Source of the DNA: Streptomyces sp. A 4/2
GTDB taxonomy: Bacteria; Actinomycetota; Actinomycetes; Streptomycetales; Streptomycetaceae
Direction of reading: 5' to 3'
Length of the DNA: 64,000 bases
Assembly (NCBI RefSeq): GCF_940670765.1
Contig: NZ_CALNVW010000007.1
Location: 186,001 to 250,000 of the forward strand
Numbering within the stretch: the first letter of the stretch is position 1; the number at the start of each line of letters is the position of its first letter. This document shows, in pieces, positions 35,519 to 44,337 of the stretch. Both the position numbers and the translations under genes were made by a program. Below the pieces are notes generated by a model that saw nothing but the letters and a program-made list of their open reading frames with translations, searched no databases and was not told the DNA's origin.

Positions 35519-37128
35519 CGCGGGCACCTCTCCTTCTGCAGTACGGACAACGCCGCGATCAGCTCGGCCTGCGGCTCGGGGCTCACGTCGAGGGCGTCCA
35601 GCGGCGCCAGCCGACGGTCGCGTTCGGCGCCGAGCACCTGGTCGATGTATGTGCTGACCAGCTCCGCCCCCTTGTCGCGGAGCCGCAGCGCTCCCTGTGC
35701 GCCGATCCGCTCGGCCAACCGCTCCCCCGCCTTGCGTGCCCGCTTCCCGCCGAGCAGCGCGGCAGCCAGCAGGGCCGCGACCGCCTCCGGGTCGGGCGCG
35801 GGCGAGTGGTCCAGCTCCCGCACCTCCTCGTCGGCCAGCTCCTCCAGGACCCGCCGCCAGCGCCGTACCGCGAGCCCGACCCGCTCGCCGGTCTCCACCG
35901 CCTCCATCTCCAGCCCGTCGGCGGCGGGTTCGCGCCGCCAGCTCTCGCGGACCCTTTCGTCGGCGGCGGCCACCGCGCACTGGAGCAGCACGGCCAGGCT
36001 CTCCACCAGCGCGTCGAGCAGTTCCTCGGACGAGCTGTCGAGCGGGTAGCCGCGCCACCGGGTCCGCGCGTCCCCGGCCAGCACCGCCCCGGACTTGAGC
36101 CGCGCCCGTACCCGCTCGCCCTCGCTCCGGTACGCCTCCTCGACCGTGCCGGTGAGCCGTACGGCCGCCGAGTACTGCACCGCGACCGCCGCGGCCAGCT
36201 CGGGCATCCGCGCGCCGAGCGAATCGATCACGCCACTCGCCGTGCGGTCCAGCGACTGCTGTCTGGCCGCCGGATCCTGAGCGCGGTGGGTGAGCCAGGC
36301 GCGCAGGGGTGCGACGGCGGTGGTGGGCAGCAGCCCGCTCCGGCCGCCGGCGGACTCGGGCAGCTCGGGGATGGTGAAGCGCGGCGCGTCCCCGAGCCCG
36401 GCGCGGGTGAGCAGGGCGCCGTACTGCCGTGACACCTCTCCGACGACCTGGTGGGGCACCCGGTCGAGGACGGTGACGAGCGTCGCGTCGTACTCCTTGG
36501 CGGTACGCAGCAGATGCCAGGGCACGGCATCGGCGTACCGGGAGGCCGTGGTCACCAGGACCCAGATGTCGGCGGCGCAGATCAGCTCCGCGGCGAGCGC
36601 GCGGTTGCCCGCGACGAGCGAGTCGATGTCGGGAGCGTCGAGCAGGGCGAGCCCGCGCGGCACGTTCTCCACCACTTCGACGCGCAGTGCGCCGCTGGTG
36701 GCACCGTGCGGCTCCGGAGGCCCGTCGTCCTCGCCGGTGTCGTCCTGCTGCGGCAGCCATACGCGGGTGAGCTGGGGCAGGACCCGCAGCCCGGAGAACC
36801 AGTGATGATCGTCGGGATGGCACACCAGCACCGGGGTCCGGGTGGTGGGCCGGAGCACCCCGGCCTCGCTGACCCGCCGGCCCACCAGGGAGTTGACGAG
36901 GGTGGACTTCCCGGCGCCGGTCGACCCGCCGATCACGGCGAGCAGCGGCGCCTCCGGGGCTCTGAGCCGGGGCACCAGATAGTCGTCGAGCTGCGCCAGC
37001 AGTTCCGTCCGCGTCCGTCGTGCGCGCGGTGCCCCCGGGAGGGGAAGCGGAAGGCGCACGGCGGCGACTCGGTCACGCAGGGCGGAGAGTGCGTCAATCA
37101 GCTGAGGCCGTACATCCAAGGTCACCAC
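35515..37128 (-). CDS. dynA: Dynamin-like GTPase DynA
   Basis: A 537-residue GTPase and the first gene of the dyn operon. GTG 37128 (or GTG 37125) begins the recognisable sequence [20 protein letters not shown]; no strong ribosome site is visible. GTPase motifs: P-loop [14 protein letters not shown]2 [13 protein letters not shown]3 [11 protein letters not shown]4 [11 protein letters not shown] long helical region follows with no membrane helix, unlike DynB. It should act with DynB at sporulation septa. Its stop overlaps the dynB start, so synthesis is coupled. Upstream is a spacer with an AT-rich palindrome, then a tRNA gene on the other strand. Confidence 0.87.
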   Translation of the reverse strand: MVTLDVRPQLIDALSALRDRVAAVRLPLPLPGAPRARRTRTELLAQLDDYLVPRLRAPEAPLLAVIGGSTGAGKSTLVNSLVGRRVSEAGVLRPTTRTPVLVCHPDDHHWFSGLRVLPQLTRVWLPQQDDTGEDDGPPEPHGATSGALRVEVVENVPRGLALLDAPDIDSLVAGNRALAAELICAADIWVLVTTASRYADAVPWHLLRTAKEYDATLVTVLDRVPHQVVGEVSRQYGALLTRAGLGDAPRFTIPELPESAGGRSGLLPTTAVAPLRAWLTHRAQDPAARQQSLDRTASGVIDSLGARMPELAAAVAVQYSAAVRLTGTVEEAYRSEGERVRARLKSGAVLAGDARTRWRGYPLDSSSEELLDALVESLAVLLQCAVAAADERVRESWRREPAADGLEMEAVETGERVGLAVRRWRRVLEELADEEVRELDHSPAPDPEAVAALLAAALLGGKRARKAGERLAERIGAQGALRLRDKGAELVSTYIDQVLGAERDRRLAPLDALDVSPEPQAELIAALSVLQKERCPR

Positions 37129-37455
37129 ATGCGAAGAATGCCCAATTTAATTGGCTTTTTGAAGCGTATAGCCACTTCTGCGCGCCAATCGGGGCCGATC
37201 AGGGCCGTTAGGACACGCGGGACACTCGGGACGAGTGGGACGCAGGCATAACGAGTACACAACACCCGCGACATGAGACGTCAAAAGCCGTGCGCAAATC
37301 GCACCTGCCTGCGATTATCAGTTCGCTTCACCGAACCTCCACATCGTGCCACGGAGGTGAAGCAACGGGGAGCAGGCGAACGGAGCCCTATCCTGGTCCC
37401 CGGCAAGGTCACGCACCCGTATCACCGGGGCTCCAGGCCGCCGAGGCCACCATCG
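37129..37455 (-). promoter_or_regulatory. AT-rich promoter region of dynA with a palindrome
   Basis: A 327-base spacer between dynA (-) and the tRNA gene (+), noticeably lower in GC than the genes. Just upstream of dynA is the palindrome CCAATTTAATTGG (37142-37154, 6-bp arms around one base), a candidate operator for a developmental regulator. The rest should hold the promoters of both genes; I cannot pick out the boxes with confidence. Confidence 0.5.
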
Positions 37456-37528
37456 GCCCCCGTAGCTCAGTGGATAGAGCAGGCGCCTTCTAAGCGCTTG
37501 GCCGCAGGTTCGAGTCCTGCCGGGGGCA
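37456..37528 (+). tRNA. tRNA-Arg (anticodon TCT)
   Basis: A full cloverleaf of 73 bases. Acceptor arms are GCCCCCG and CGGGGGC; the D arm is GCTC/GAGC. The anticodon stem GGCGC/GCGCT encloses loop CTTCTAA (anticodon TCT, reading AGA). The T arm is GCAGG-TTCGAGT-CCTGC, and the discriminator base is A. CCA is not encoded. It reads a codon that is rare in high-GC genomes. Confidence 0.96.
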
Positions 37529-37548
37529 CTCTCGCCGCACTGCGGCCG

Positions 37549-37573
37549 GCCCTCCCTCACGGGAGGGCTTTTT
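37549..37573 (+). terminator. Terminator of the tRNA-Arg gene
   Basis: An 8-bp stem GCCCTCCC (37549-37556) with GGGAGGGC (37561-37568), loop TCAC, followed by TTTTT. It lies 21 bases after the tRNA end. Confidence 0.93.
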
Positions 37574-38492
37574 CAGGTCTGGGGAACGTAGCGAGAACGA
37601 TGTAGTGACGGCGTAAGGGCAGGGCACGGAGAAGCCCTGGCCGGGCGACAGGGGCCGCAGCACCTGCGCCGGCACTTTCCACAACTGTGATCCGGAGCGG
37701 CACCGCCGTATCGACGCTCGCCGACGGCGTACGGGTGCTGCGCGCACCGATCAAAGCGAAAGGCGGGACGCCCACCGCACCGGATTCCGACGGGAGCCGT
37801 CGACAACCTGCCGGATCACGCCGAGGCACCGGTGCCCGTTCCGGGACGAGGACCGGATGGGTCCGACGGAGCCCGACGGGATCCGACGGGGAGAAGGGAC
37901 GGACGGCAAGGACGGGCAGAGCGCTGGTGATGCCCGGGCGGGAATCAAGCGGCGCCGCTCGGCCGGCTGCGGCATCCCGGGATGCCCGCGATCCGATGGC
38001 CCGCTCGACGGGTGCGCGGGTTTGCGTGTGAGCCGATCCCGAAACCGGCGGCGAGGTGGGGGTAAGTGTGTCCCGAGCGCAAGTGGGCGAGGAACAGGAG
38101 CGCTTGCCGGTCGACGGGCAGCCGGCGCCACCGGGGGCCCGCGACGGCGGCTGGTCCGCCGCCGAGTGGCTAGGCAGCGCAGGACCGAGGTGGACATCGA
38201 CGCCAGACGGGTGGACAAGAACGCGGAAGCTCCTGGCGGGACAGGCGATCTTGCTTGTGAACCCGCCTACCAGGAGCTTCTTCACGTCCAGCCACCGCCC
38301 CCAACTACCTGCCCACACGGTCAGGGTGGAGGGCTCTCTTGGTGTTCGTCCGTGTTTTGCCTGTATTGGGTTCATCGCGCCTGAACCGCTCGACTGCCTC
38401 CAGCCACAACAGGGCCCGGAACGCCCGCCGTTCCGCGGTCAGGCCGCTACTCGCGGATACAGCGCACGGCGTGTCGCGCATATCAGCCCAGG
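37574..38492 (+). other. Gene-poor stretch downstream of the tRNA
   Basis: About 920 bases in which I find no protein I can defend. Both strands have open frames because of high GC, but none shows a start with a ribosome site, a domain or a motif, and the amino acid make-up (Arg/Pro/Ser-rich) looks like noise. A long inverted repeat sits at 38226-38280. Together with the lower-GC lectin region that follows it may be a decayed insertion beside the tRNA gene, but no repeat of the tRNA end was seen. Confidence 0.5.
38226..38280 (-). repeat. Long inverted repeat (11-bp arms)
   Basis: GAAGCTCCTGG (38226-38236) is repeated exactly in inverse as CCAGGAGCTTC (38270-38280) around a 33-base loop. Inside, CGGG and CCCG can extend the stem. 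It could be a terminator, an RNA structure or an end remnant of a mobile element. Confidence 0.65.
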
Positions 38493-39059
38493 TCATTTAC
38501 CAAAACGCTGCAGCCAAAGCTGGTCGGAGGAGTTGGTGCAGTTCCAGATCTGTACCTGGACCCCAGTAGCGCCGCCCGGGACGTCGAGGCACTTGCCGGA
38601 CTGGGGGTTGTACAAGGAATCGTTGGCATTGCGTATCCAGACCTGGGCGCCAGTGCCGTTGCAGGTGTACATGTCCACCTTGGTGCCGGCGGCTTTCCCG
38701 CCGCCAACGATGTCCAGGCACTTGCCGGAGACAGCGGACCGGATGGTGCTGCCGGCCGTGATTTCGGTCCACGTCTGGGAGGCGGTCACCGACCCATCGA
38801 AGTGACACTTGTCGTAGGCCTGGACCGGGGTGCCGTTCGCGGCGGAGCCGCCCAGGATGTCCAGGCATGCTATGGGAGCCCCGCCCGTGGGATACACGAA
38901 GATGGAATGGAGCTGCGCGTTCTGGTCCGCGCTTGCGGATCCGGCGCTGCCCATGGTGAGCGCGAGCGCGCCGGCCGATACCGCCGCCAGCGCCAGCTTG
39001 GATCGCTTGCCTCGCAACCACGAGAATGTGCTGCCTGATCGTGCACGTGAAATGGTCAT
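38493..39059 (-). CDS. Small secreted ricin-type beta-trefoil lectin
   Basis: A 188-residue exported protein with a single ricin B-like domain. I chose ATG 39059 because the only purine-rich ribosome site (AAAGG) is ten bases upstream; ATG 39068 is too close to it. A signal peptide (SKLALAAVSAGALALTMGSA, cleavage near ASADQ) leads to three trefoil repeats. Each has a CLD motif (CLDILGG, CLDIVGG, CLDVPGG) and ends in a QxW: SQTW, AQVW and DQLW. It has four or more disulphide-type cysteines. No catalytic domain is attached, so it should only bind sugars (galactose/xylan type) outside the cell. Its GC content is lower than that of the neighbours, and it lies alone in a gene-poor region next to tRNA-Arg. 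Confidence 0.9.
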   Translation of the reverse strand: MTISRARSGSTFSWLRGKRSKLALAAVSAGALALTMGSAGSASADQNAQLHSIFVYPTGGAPIACLDILGGSAANGTPVQAYDKCHFDGSVTASQTWTEITAGSTIRSAVSGKCLDIVGGGKAAGTKVDMYTCNGTGAQVWIRNANDSLYNPQSGKCLDVPGGATGVQVQIWNCTNSSDQLWLQRFGK

Positions 39060-39599
39060 CTGAGCCATGCCTTTCGGAACAGGTGTGTGCCGCCTTCGAC
39101 GCGGCGAAGACGCCAGTCGGGCGTCGCCTTGCAAGACGAGGGGTCCAGCGGTCTGGTTCACTCCGTCCGCCCGCCTCGGGCAAGCACAGTGTGCGGAGTT
39201 GCCCCTGGGTATTCAGTGGGACGAAGCGATCTGACACCCTGCCAGCAAAAAGGTACCACTGACCTGCAGGGACACACGTTTCGGCGTTGTATCCATGCAC
39301 GCCACTGCTGAGAGCGAACCACCCGCAAGCAGCGCCCGCGTGCTCGGGTCGGCTGAGAACACATCAGCCTGGGCTTGCGGCTCACGGAAATCTCTTCAAC
39401 TTGGTGCGTCAGCTTGCCCGTTGGGCTGACAACGTGATGAAGCCCCTGGTAGATGGATTTTCGACCAAGAGAGCGGCTGCTCCGCAAAATCCGGTGCTCC
39501 ACCACCCGGATCACAGCCCTCGTGCAAGCCGTCCTGGCTCTGCATCCGGCCAGCTCAGAACCCGGGGGCTTCCGTGGCCGGGCGGAGCCGGCCACGGGT
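39060..39599 (-). other. Lower-GC spacer between lectin and methyltransferase genes
   Basis: About 540 bases without a supportable gene. It holds the lectin promoter region (minus strand) and, at its right end, the methyltransferase terminator. Base composition is visibly less GC-rich than in the flanking genes. A 145-residue open frame on the minus strand has no ribosome site or motif and looks spurious. Confidence 0.5.
39572..39597 (-). terminator. Hairpin terminator of the DUF574 methyltransferase gene
   Basis: A 10-bp perfect stem: CCGTGGCCGG (39572-39581) with CCGGCCACGG (39588-39597), loop GCGGAG. It begins three bases after the stop codon of the minus-strand gene. No T tract follows, as is common in Streptomyces. 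Confidence 0.75.
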
Positions 39600-40400
39600 T
39601 CAGCGGACGTACGCGATTCCGGAGTAGCCGAGCTCGATGCCGGTGCTCACCGGGGCCGGCGTGTCCTTGTACCAGCGGGTGACCAGGCCCGGCTCGACGA
39701 GGTCGAGGCCCTCGAAGAACGGCTCGACCTCGGCCCGACTCCGGGGGCGCAGGTTGATCCCGCTCGCCCGGTACTCGCCGACCTTGTTCCGCTCCTCGGG
39801 CAGGAAGTCCGCCGTCAGGTGGGAGAGCACGAGGCAGCTGCCGGGGGCCAGGGCGTCGACCAGCGTACGGGTGATGCCGTACGGGTCGTCCTCGTCGGGG
39901 ACGAAGTGCATGAGGGCGATGAGCGAGACGCAGACCGGACGGTTGAAGTCCAGCAGCTTGCGGGCGTGTTCGAGGATCCGGGTGGGCTCGCGGACGTCGG
40001 CCTCGATGTAGTCGGTGGCGCCTTGCACCGTGCTGACCAGCAGCGCTTCGGCATGCCGCAGGACGATCGGGTCGTTGTCGGTGTAGACGACCCGGGCCAG
40101 CGGATTGATCCCCTGGACGATCTGGTGGAGGTTCGGCTCGGTCGGAATGCCGGTGCCGATGTCGAGGAACTGATCGATGCCGCTGCGGGCCACCCAGTCG
40201 GCCGCACGGTGCATGAAGGCGCGGTTCTCCCTGGCCCCCTCCTGCGCCTCGACCGTCAGCCTCTCGGCCAGCGCCTGGTCCACCGGGTAGTTGTCCTTGC
40301 CACCGAGGAGGTAGTCGTAGACACGTGCCGGGTGCGGCTTGCTGGTGTCGATCGGCGCGGTCGACCGGGACTGCTGCGGACGGGACGACTCTGTCGACAT
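39600..40400 (-). CDS. SAM-dependent methyltransferase, DUF574 family (Methyltransf_19)
   Basis: A 266-residue soluble protein. ATG 40400 follows GGAGG at seven bases. The family signature near the N-terminus is PARVYDYLLGGKDNYPVDQALAE, then RENRAFMHRAADWVARSGIDQFLDIGTGIPTEPNLHQ (split here at 40230-40130), with SAM motif LDIGTGIPT. The acidic strand is VVYTDNDPIVL, and later come VCVSLIALMHFVPDEDDPY and a C-terminal GYSGIAYVR. This family is strongly expanded in Streptomyces and its substrates are mostly unknown; some members sit in biosynthetic or regulatory clusters. Here it is a single gene with its own terminator, upstream neighbour the NCS1 permease on the same strand 200 bases away. 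Confidence 0.92.
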   Translation of the reverse strand: MSTESSRPQQSRSTAPIDTSKPHPARVYDYLLGGKDNYPVDQALAERLTVEAQEGARENRAFMHRAADWVARSGIDQFLDIGTGIPTEPNLHQIVQGINPLARVVYTDNDPIVLRHAEALLVSTVQGATDYIEADVREPTRILEHARKLLDFNRPVCVSLIALMHFVPDEDDPYGITRTLVDALAPGSCLVLSHLTADFLPEERNKVGEYRASGINLRPRSRAEVEPFFEGLDLVEPGLVTRWYKDTPAPVSTGIELGYSGIAYVR

Positions 40401-40608
40401 GGGGTTTCCTCCAAGGATCTGAACGCAGCGCGGCGAGCGAGACGCGGGCCGGTATCCCTGCCTCCGCGGATCGCCGCTCCGAAGATCGTGCCACACACCA
40501 ACACCTGTGCGAGTGGGCGGTGTTGCCCGCACGACCTCCGGACGCGGCGCCGGGGCACCCGTTCCGTGCGCGATCTCCCCCCTGCCGGAGACGGCGCCCG
40601 CACTCCGC

Positions 40609-42069
40609 TCAGGCCGTCGCACGCTCCCCTCGTACGCGCCGTCCGGCCAGCGCGAGATAGACCGCGCCCGAGACCAGGATCGGCAGGAACCAGGAGACGT
40701 CGGCGCCGCCGAGGTGACCGCTCAGCCAGCCGTGCAGCAGCGGCGAGTTGATGCTGAGCAGGCCGGTACCCATGCCGCAGACGAGAGCGATCAGGCCCTG
40801 GACGTTGACGCCGCCCTTGCCCCAGTAGCGGCTGCTGCGGTCGCTGGTGTGGATGTCGTGCTGGTCGTAGTGCCAGCGGCGCAGGATGCCGTCGACGATC
40901 CAGACCGCGGCGAACGGTCCCGCCCAGACGTTGACCAGGGACAGGAAGTCGTTGAGGGCGGTCTCGAAGTCGTACACGAAGAGGATCAGCAGCACCGCGG
41001 CCAGCGCGAGCGTGGCGTCCAGGGCGGTGGCGAGCCAGCGCTTGAGCGGGATGCCGACGGCCTGGACGGCCAGGCCCGACGAGTAGAAGACCGAGGCGTT
41101 GTTGGAGATCGAGCCCATGAAGCAGGCCGCGATGTAGAGGACGTACAGCCAGGCCGGTACGAGGGGCTGGACGCCCGCGACCGGGTCGGTGAGGTCGGTG
41201 CGGGTCGCGACGAGGACGCCGACGATGCCCAGGTAGACGGCCATGCCCGCGCCGCCGCCCAGCACCCTCGGGAAGACCTTGCGCACCGGGGTGTCCGACG
41301 GGAGGTAGCGGGCGTAGTCGGGAGAGACCACCAGGTAGGACAGGGAGCCCGAGGCGATCAGCGCGGCGGCGGAGAGGATCAGGACGAGCCAGTTGCCACC
41401 GCCCCCGGAGTGGTGCGGGGGCTGCCAGTGCCAGTCCACGCCGCCGACGGTGTAGCAGAGCAGCAGCGCGAAGATCACGGCCACCACCACGGCGAAGTAC
41501 GGCTGGACCTTGACCAGCAGCCGGTGTCCGGTGACGGCGATGACGATGGCCGCGCCCAGGACGAGCAGGGTCGCCAGGATCTTGCCGGGGGCGCCGGAGT
41601 GGTGCCAGCCGAGCCGGTCGAAGAGGGCGAGTACGGCGAAGACGCCGAGGAGCCCGTTGACCGTCTTGAAGCCCAGGGACATGGCCCAGGTGAACAGCGC
41701 GTTGATGCGGTTGCCGAACACTCCGAACGGCGCCCGGCTCAGCGTCAGCGCGGGCAGTCCGGCCCGCGGCCCGGCGATCGAGCTGTACGCGACGAGCCCG
41801 AAGAGCGCGTTGCCCAGCACGACCGCGACCACGGCCTGGAGGAGCGAGAGGCCGAGGGCTATGGCTCCGGCGCCGAGTACGAAGAAGAACTGGTACGAGT
41901 TGATCCCCGCCCAGAAGAAGCCGAGTTGGCGCGGGGTCAGGTAGCGCTCGGACTCGGGGATGAAGTCGTAACCGTGCTGTTCGACCGCGCTCGCGGCGGG
42001 GCCCGGCCCGCCGTCGGCGTTCTCGGCGACGCGGGCTCCCGGCGGGCCCGGCTGTGCGGTGGTGCTCAT
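40609..42069 (-). CDS. NCS1-family nucleobase/allantoin-type permease
   Basis: A 486-residue membrane protein with about twelve helices, full length for NCS1 (cytosine/purine/hydantoin/allantoin symporters). ATG 42069 has AAGGAG nine bases upstream. Features: ERYLTPRQLGFFWAGINSYQ at the first helix, GPRAGLPALTLSRAPFGVFG (the conserved NCS1 loop), SLGFKTVNGLLGVF and SYLVVSPDYARYLPSDTPVR. It takes up a nucleobase-like or cyclic amide compound with a cation. The amidohydrolase immediately upstream in the same direction probably degrades what it imports; the substrate is not readable. Confidence 0.92.
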   Translation of the reverse strand: MSTTAQPGPPGARVAENADGGPGPAASAVEQHGYDFIPESERYLTPRQLGFFWAGINSYQFFFVLGAGAIALGLSLLQAVVAVVLGNALFGLVAYSSIAGPRAGLPALTLSRAPFGVFGNRINALFTWAMSLGFKTVNGLLGVFAVLALFDRLGWHHSGAPGKILATLLVLGAAIVIAVTGHRLLVKVQPYFAVVVAVIFALLLCYTVGGVDWHWQPPHHSGGGGNWLVLILSAAALIASGSLSYLVVSPDYARYLPSDTPVRKVFPRVLGGGAGMAVYLGIVGVLVATRTDLTDPVAGVQPLVPAWLYVLYIAACFMGSISNNASVFYSSGLAVQAVGIPLKRWLATALDATLALAAVLLILFVYDFETALNDFLSLVNVWAGPFAAVWIVDGILRRWHYDQHDIHTSDRSSRYWGKGGVNVQGLIALVCGMGTGLLSINSPLLHGWLSGHLGGADVSWFLPILVSGAVYLALAGRRVRGERATA

Positions 42070-42118
42070 CGTTGGTACTCCTTCACGGTGGCGAGCCGCG
42101 GGCGCGGTGTGCCGATAT

Positions 42119-42154
42119 CGGTGAACAGCCTGGGATCGGCGAACAGCCTGGGAT
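42119..42154 (-). repeat. Two-copy 18-bp direct repeat upstream of the NCS1 gene
   Basis: CGGTGAACAGCCTGGGAT (42119-42136) and CGGCGAACAGCCTGGGAT (42137-42154) abut each other 50 bases upstream of the permease start. They are followed by other GC-rich near-repeats up to 42270. Possible operator or leader element. Confidence 0.75.
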
Positions 42155-42316
42155 CAATGGTGCGCCGGCCGGACAAATCACCGGCCGGGGGACCCGTGGA
42201 CCGCCGGGCGAACCGAGGGACCGCCGGGGCCGGCAGACCACCGGGCGAACCGGCGGACGAACCGGCGGACGGGCCTGTGAGCAGGTCGGGTGGCCCGTCC
42301 GCCGGCCGGTCCCCGG

Positions 42317-43978
42317 TCAGGCAGTCGCGGCCCAGGCCCGGCGGGCGCCGATCCAGGTCTCGTCGACGCCGGTCGTCGCGAGCGTCCCGAGATCCTCGAT
42401 CCCGTACGGGTCGGCGGAGGTGATGACGAAGTCGGCGAAGGCGCCGGCACGCAGGCTGCCCGCCTCGTTCTCGCGGTGCAGCGCGCGCGCTCCTCCGAGC
42501 GTGTGCGCCCGGATGCCGTCCGCGACGGCCAGCCGCATCTCCGGAGTGCCGAGCCGGGTGCCCAGGACGGTCTCCCGGCTCGCGGCGGCGGCGATCGCCT
42601 CGAACGGGCGGGGCGGCGCGACGGGCGCGTCCGAGCTGAAGGCGAACTCGGTACCGGCGGACCGGAGCAGTCCCGCCGGGTTGTAACGGTGACCGAGGTC
42701 ACCGATCGCGGTGAGCGTGGCGTCACCGGTACGCAGATGGTGCTGCGGCTGGAGGACGGCGTGGACGCCCAGCTCCCGCATCCGGGCGATCTCGTCGTCG
42801 GTGGGCAGCCCGCAGTGCTCGATGCGGTGCCGGGGATCCTGGCGGGGCGTGTCGGCGAGCGCCTCGCCGACCGCGTCCAGGACCATGCCGATGGCGTACG
42901 GGGACTGCGCGTGGGTCGCGGTCTGGAACCCGGCCCGGTGCGCGCGCAGCACCAGCTCCGCGTACTCGGCGGGGTCGTGGTAGAGCTGCCCGTGGTTGCA
43001 GCAGTCGGAGACGTACCCCTCGGGGAAGTACGCGGTCCAGCCGCCCAGCGTGCCGTCCGCGTACAGCTTGATGCCCTGGATGCGCAGCGAGTCGTCGCCG
43101 AGCGCGTGGCTCAGACCGAGGTCGAGCGCGGTGTCCAGCAGTGCGGACGTCAGATAGACGGAGGTACGCATCCGCAGGTCACCGCTGTCGCGGGCGCGCA
43201 GATAGGTGCCCAGCTCGCGGCGGGACGCCTGGGCGTCGCCGATGGTGGTGACACCGGCGGCGAGGAAGGTCTCCTGGGCGCGCAGCAGGTGCCCGCGCAT
43301 GACGTCCTCGGGGTCGTCCAGGTGGAAGTTCGGGCCGTGGTTGGTGATCTTCACGCCGTCGGGGCCGGTGAGCAGGTCGCACGCGCCGTCCCAGAGTTCG
43401 CCGTTGGGCTCGCCGGACGCGGTGCGGCCGATGCGGCCACCGAGCGGGTCGGGGGTGCCGGCCGTGATGCCGTACTTGCGCAGCGTGTAGGTGTTCACGA
43501 CGCCGCCGTGGCCCGAGGCGTTCATCACGTAGACCTCGCGGTCGGTGGCGACGCGGTCGAGGTCGTGGCAGGTGGGGTGGCGGCCCTCGGCCAGCCTGCG
43601 GTGCTCGTAGCCGAAGCCCCGGACGGCCGCGTCGGGGCGGAGTCCTCCGGCGTGGGCGCGCAGCGCGGCGACCAGGCCGTCGATGTCCGGGACGGTCTCC
43701 GGCCGCACGTCGGCCCAGGCGAGGTTCTGTCCGTACATGACCGGGTGGCAGTGGGCGTCGACGAAGCCGGGCAGCAGGTGGCGCCCTTCGAGGTCCAGCC
43801 GCGTGTCGATCCGGCCGTCCAGCGCCGCTCGGCAGTCGTCGGCCGTACCCGCGTGCACGATGCGCTCACCGCGCACGGCGAGCGCCTCGGTCCGGCCCGA
43901 GGGCGTGAGGGTGTGGACGGTGCCGCCGGTGACGAGGAGGGTGCGGTCCGAGGGTGCTGCGGGTGTGGTGGTGGCCAT
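42317..43978 (-). CDS. Amidohydrolase, Amidohydro_3 (YtcJ-like) family
   Basis: A 553-residue cytoplasmic metal-dependent hydrolase. ATG 43978 is preceded by GGGAGC at six bases; a longer upstream frame has no support. The metal-binding HxH lies in LLPGFVDAHCHPVMYGQNLA. Further family segments are TIGDAQASRREL, IKLYADGTLGGWTAYFPEGY (lysine and glycine loop), RAGFQTATHAQSPYAIGMVL and HRIEHCGLPTDDEIARM. The end carries FAFSSDAPVAPPRPFEAI with the last metal aspartate. YtcJ-type enzymes hydrolyse N-substituted formamides and cyclic or exocyclic amides. Between a permease and a regulator gene, it should act on the imported compound. Confidence 0.9.
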   Translation of the reverse strand: MATTTPAAPSDRTLLVTGGTVHTLTPSGRTEALAVRGERIVHAGTADDCRAALDGRIDTRLDLEGRHLLPGFVDAHCHPVMYGQNLAWADVRPETVPDIDGLVAALRAHAGGLRPDAAVRGFGYEHRRLAEGRHPTCHDLDRVATDREVYVMNASGHGGVVNTYTLRKYGITAGTPDPLGGRIGRTASGEPNGELWDGACDLLTGPDGVKITNHGPNFHLDDPEDVMRGHLLRAQETFLAAGVTTIGDAQASRRELGTYLRARDSGDLRMRTSVYLTSALLDTALDLGLSHALGDDSLRIQGIKLYADGTLGGWTAYFPEGYVSDCCNHGQLYHDPAEYAELVLRAHRAGFQTATHAQSPYAIGMVLDAVGEALADTPRQDPRHRIEHCGLPTDDEIARMRELGVHAVLQPQHHLRTGDATLTAIGDLGHRYNPAGLLRSAGTEFAFSSDAPVAPPRPFEAIAAAASRETVLGTRLGTPEMRLAVADGIRAHTLGGARALHRENEAGSLRAGAFADFVITSADPYGIEDLGTLATTGVDETWIGARRAWAATA

Positions 43979-44337
43979 GAGGGTGCTCCCGTAGTGCAGG
44001 AAAGGGCGTGCGGTCCCGGAGGGCGGGCGCTGTCGGCCGCTCGGGCGCCGGTGCGGGTGTGGCAGCAGCGGCCGGGAAACGAATCGACGACCGGTAAGGG
44101 CGCGTACGAGCGATTCGCTGCATGTGACAGTACGACGCGAGCGAACGATTATCCAGAGGGCCAGGCTGGAAACTTTTCGCTCGCGGGGCGCGGTCGGTGC
44201 GAGCGAAGCGTCTCGCGGGGCGGGGTGGCGGCAAACGAAACGTTCGGGCGGGGTGCCGTGGGCCGGGATGCGGCGGTGCGTCCCCTCGGATGGGGCGGCG
44301 CATTGCGTTCGAGCGCGGGCGCGGCGGTGTGGTGTGC
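43979..44337 (-). other. Spacer between amidohydrolase and Lrp genes with repeated GAGCGAA-type motifs
   Basis: A 359-base non-coding region serving as leader and promoter for the amidohydrolase-permease unit. It has no gene that I can support. It is notable for a cluster of short motifs related to TTCGCTCG (44108-44246), described separately. Confidence 0.6.
44108..44246 (-). promoter_or_regulatory. Cluster of GCGAGCGAA-type motifs, possible Lrp operators
   Basis: The odd palindrome AGCGATTCGCT is at 44109-44119 and GCGAGCGAACG at 44137-44147. A perfect inverted repeat follows: TTCGCTCGC (44176-44184) with GCGAGCGAA (44199-44207), spacer 14. A CGAAACGTTCG near-palindrome is at 44236-44246. 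Multiple spaced half-sites suit an Lrp-type octamer; the Lrp gene is next door. Confidence 0.55.

Noticed and set aside
37490..37747. A minus-strand frame over the tRNA ending RQDSNLRPSA
   Set aside because: This is the common false protein made by translating a tRNA and its flank.
37557..38375. A 272-codon minus-strand frame in the gene-poor stretch
   Set aside because: It starts without a ribosome site, has no domain, overlaps the tRNA terminator and has a random amino acid make-up. I could not link it to any transposase or integrase.
39158..39595. A 145-codon minus-strand frame between lectin and methyltransferase
   Set aside because: No ribosome site, no motif, and it overlaps the methyltransferase terminator.
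37456..39600. Attachment site for an integrated element at tRNA-Arg
   Set aside because: I looked for a second copy of the tRNA 3' end (TTCGAGTCCTGCCGGGGGC) and found only 8-base chance matches near 38130 and 39562; no integrase gene is present.
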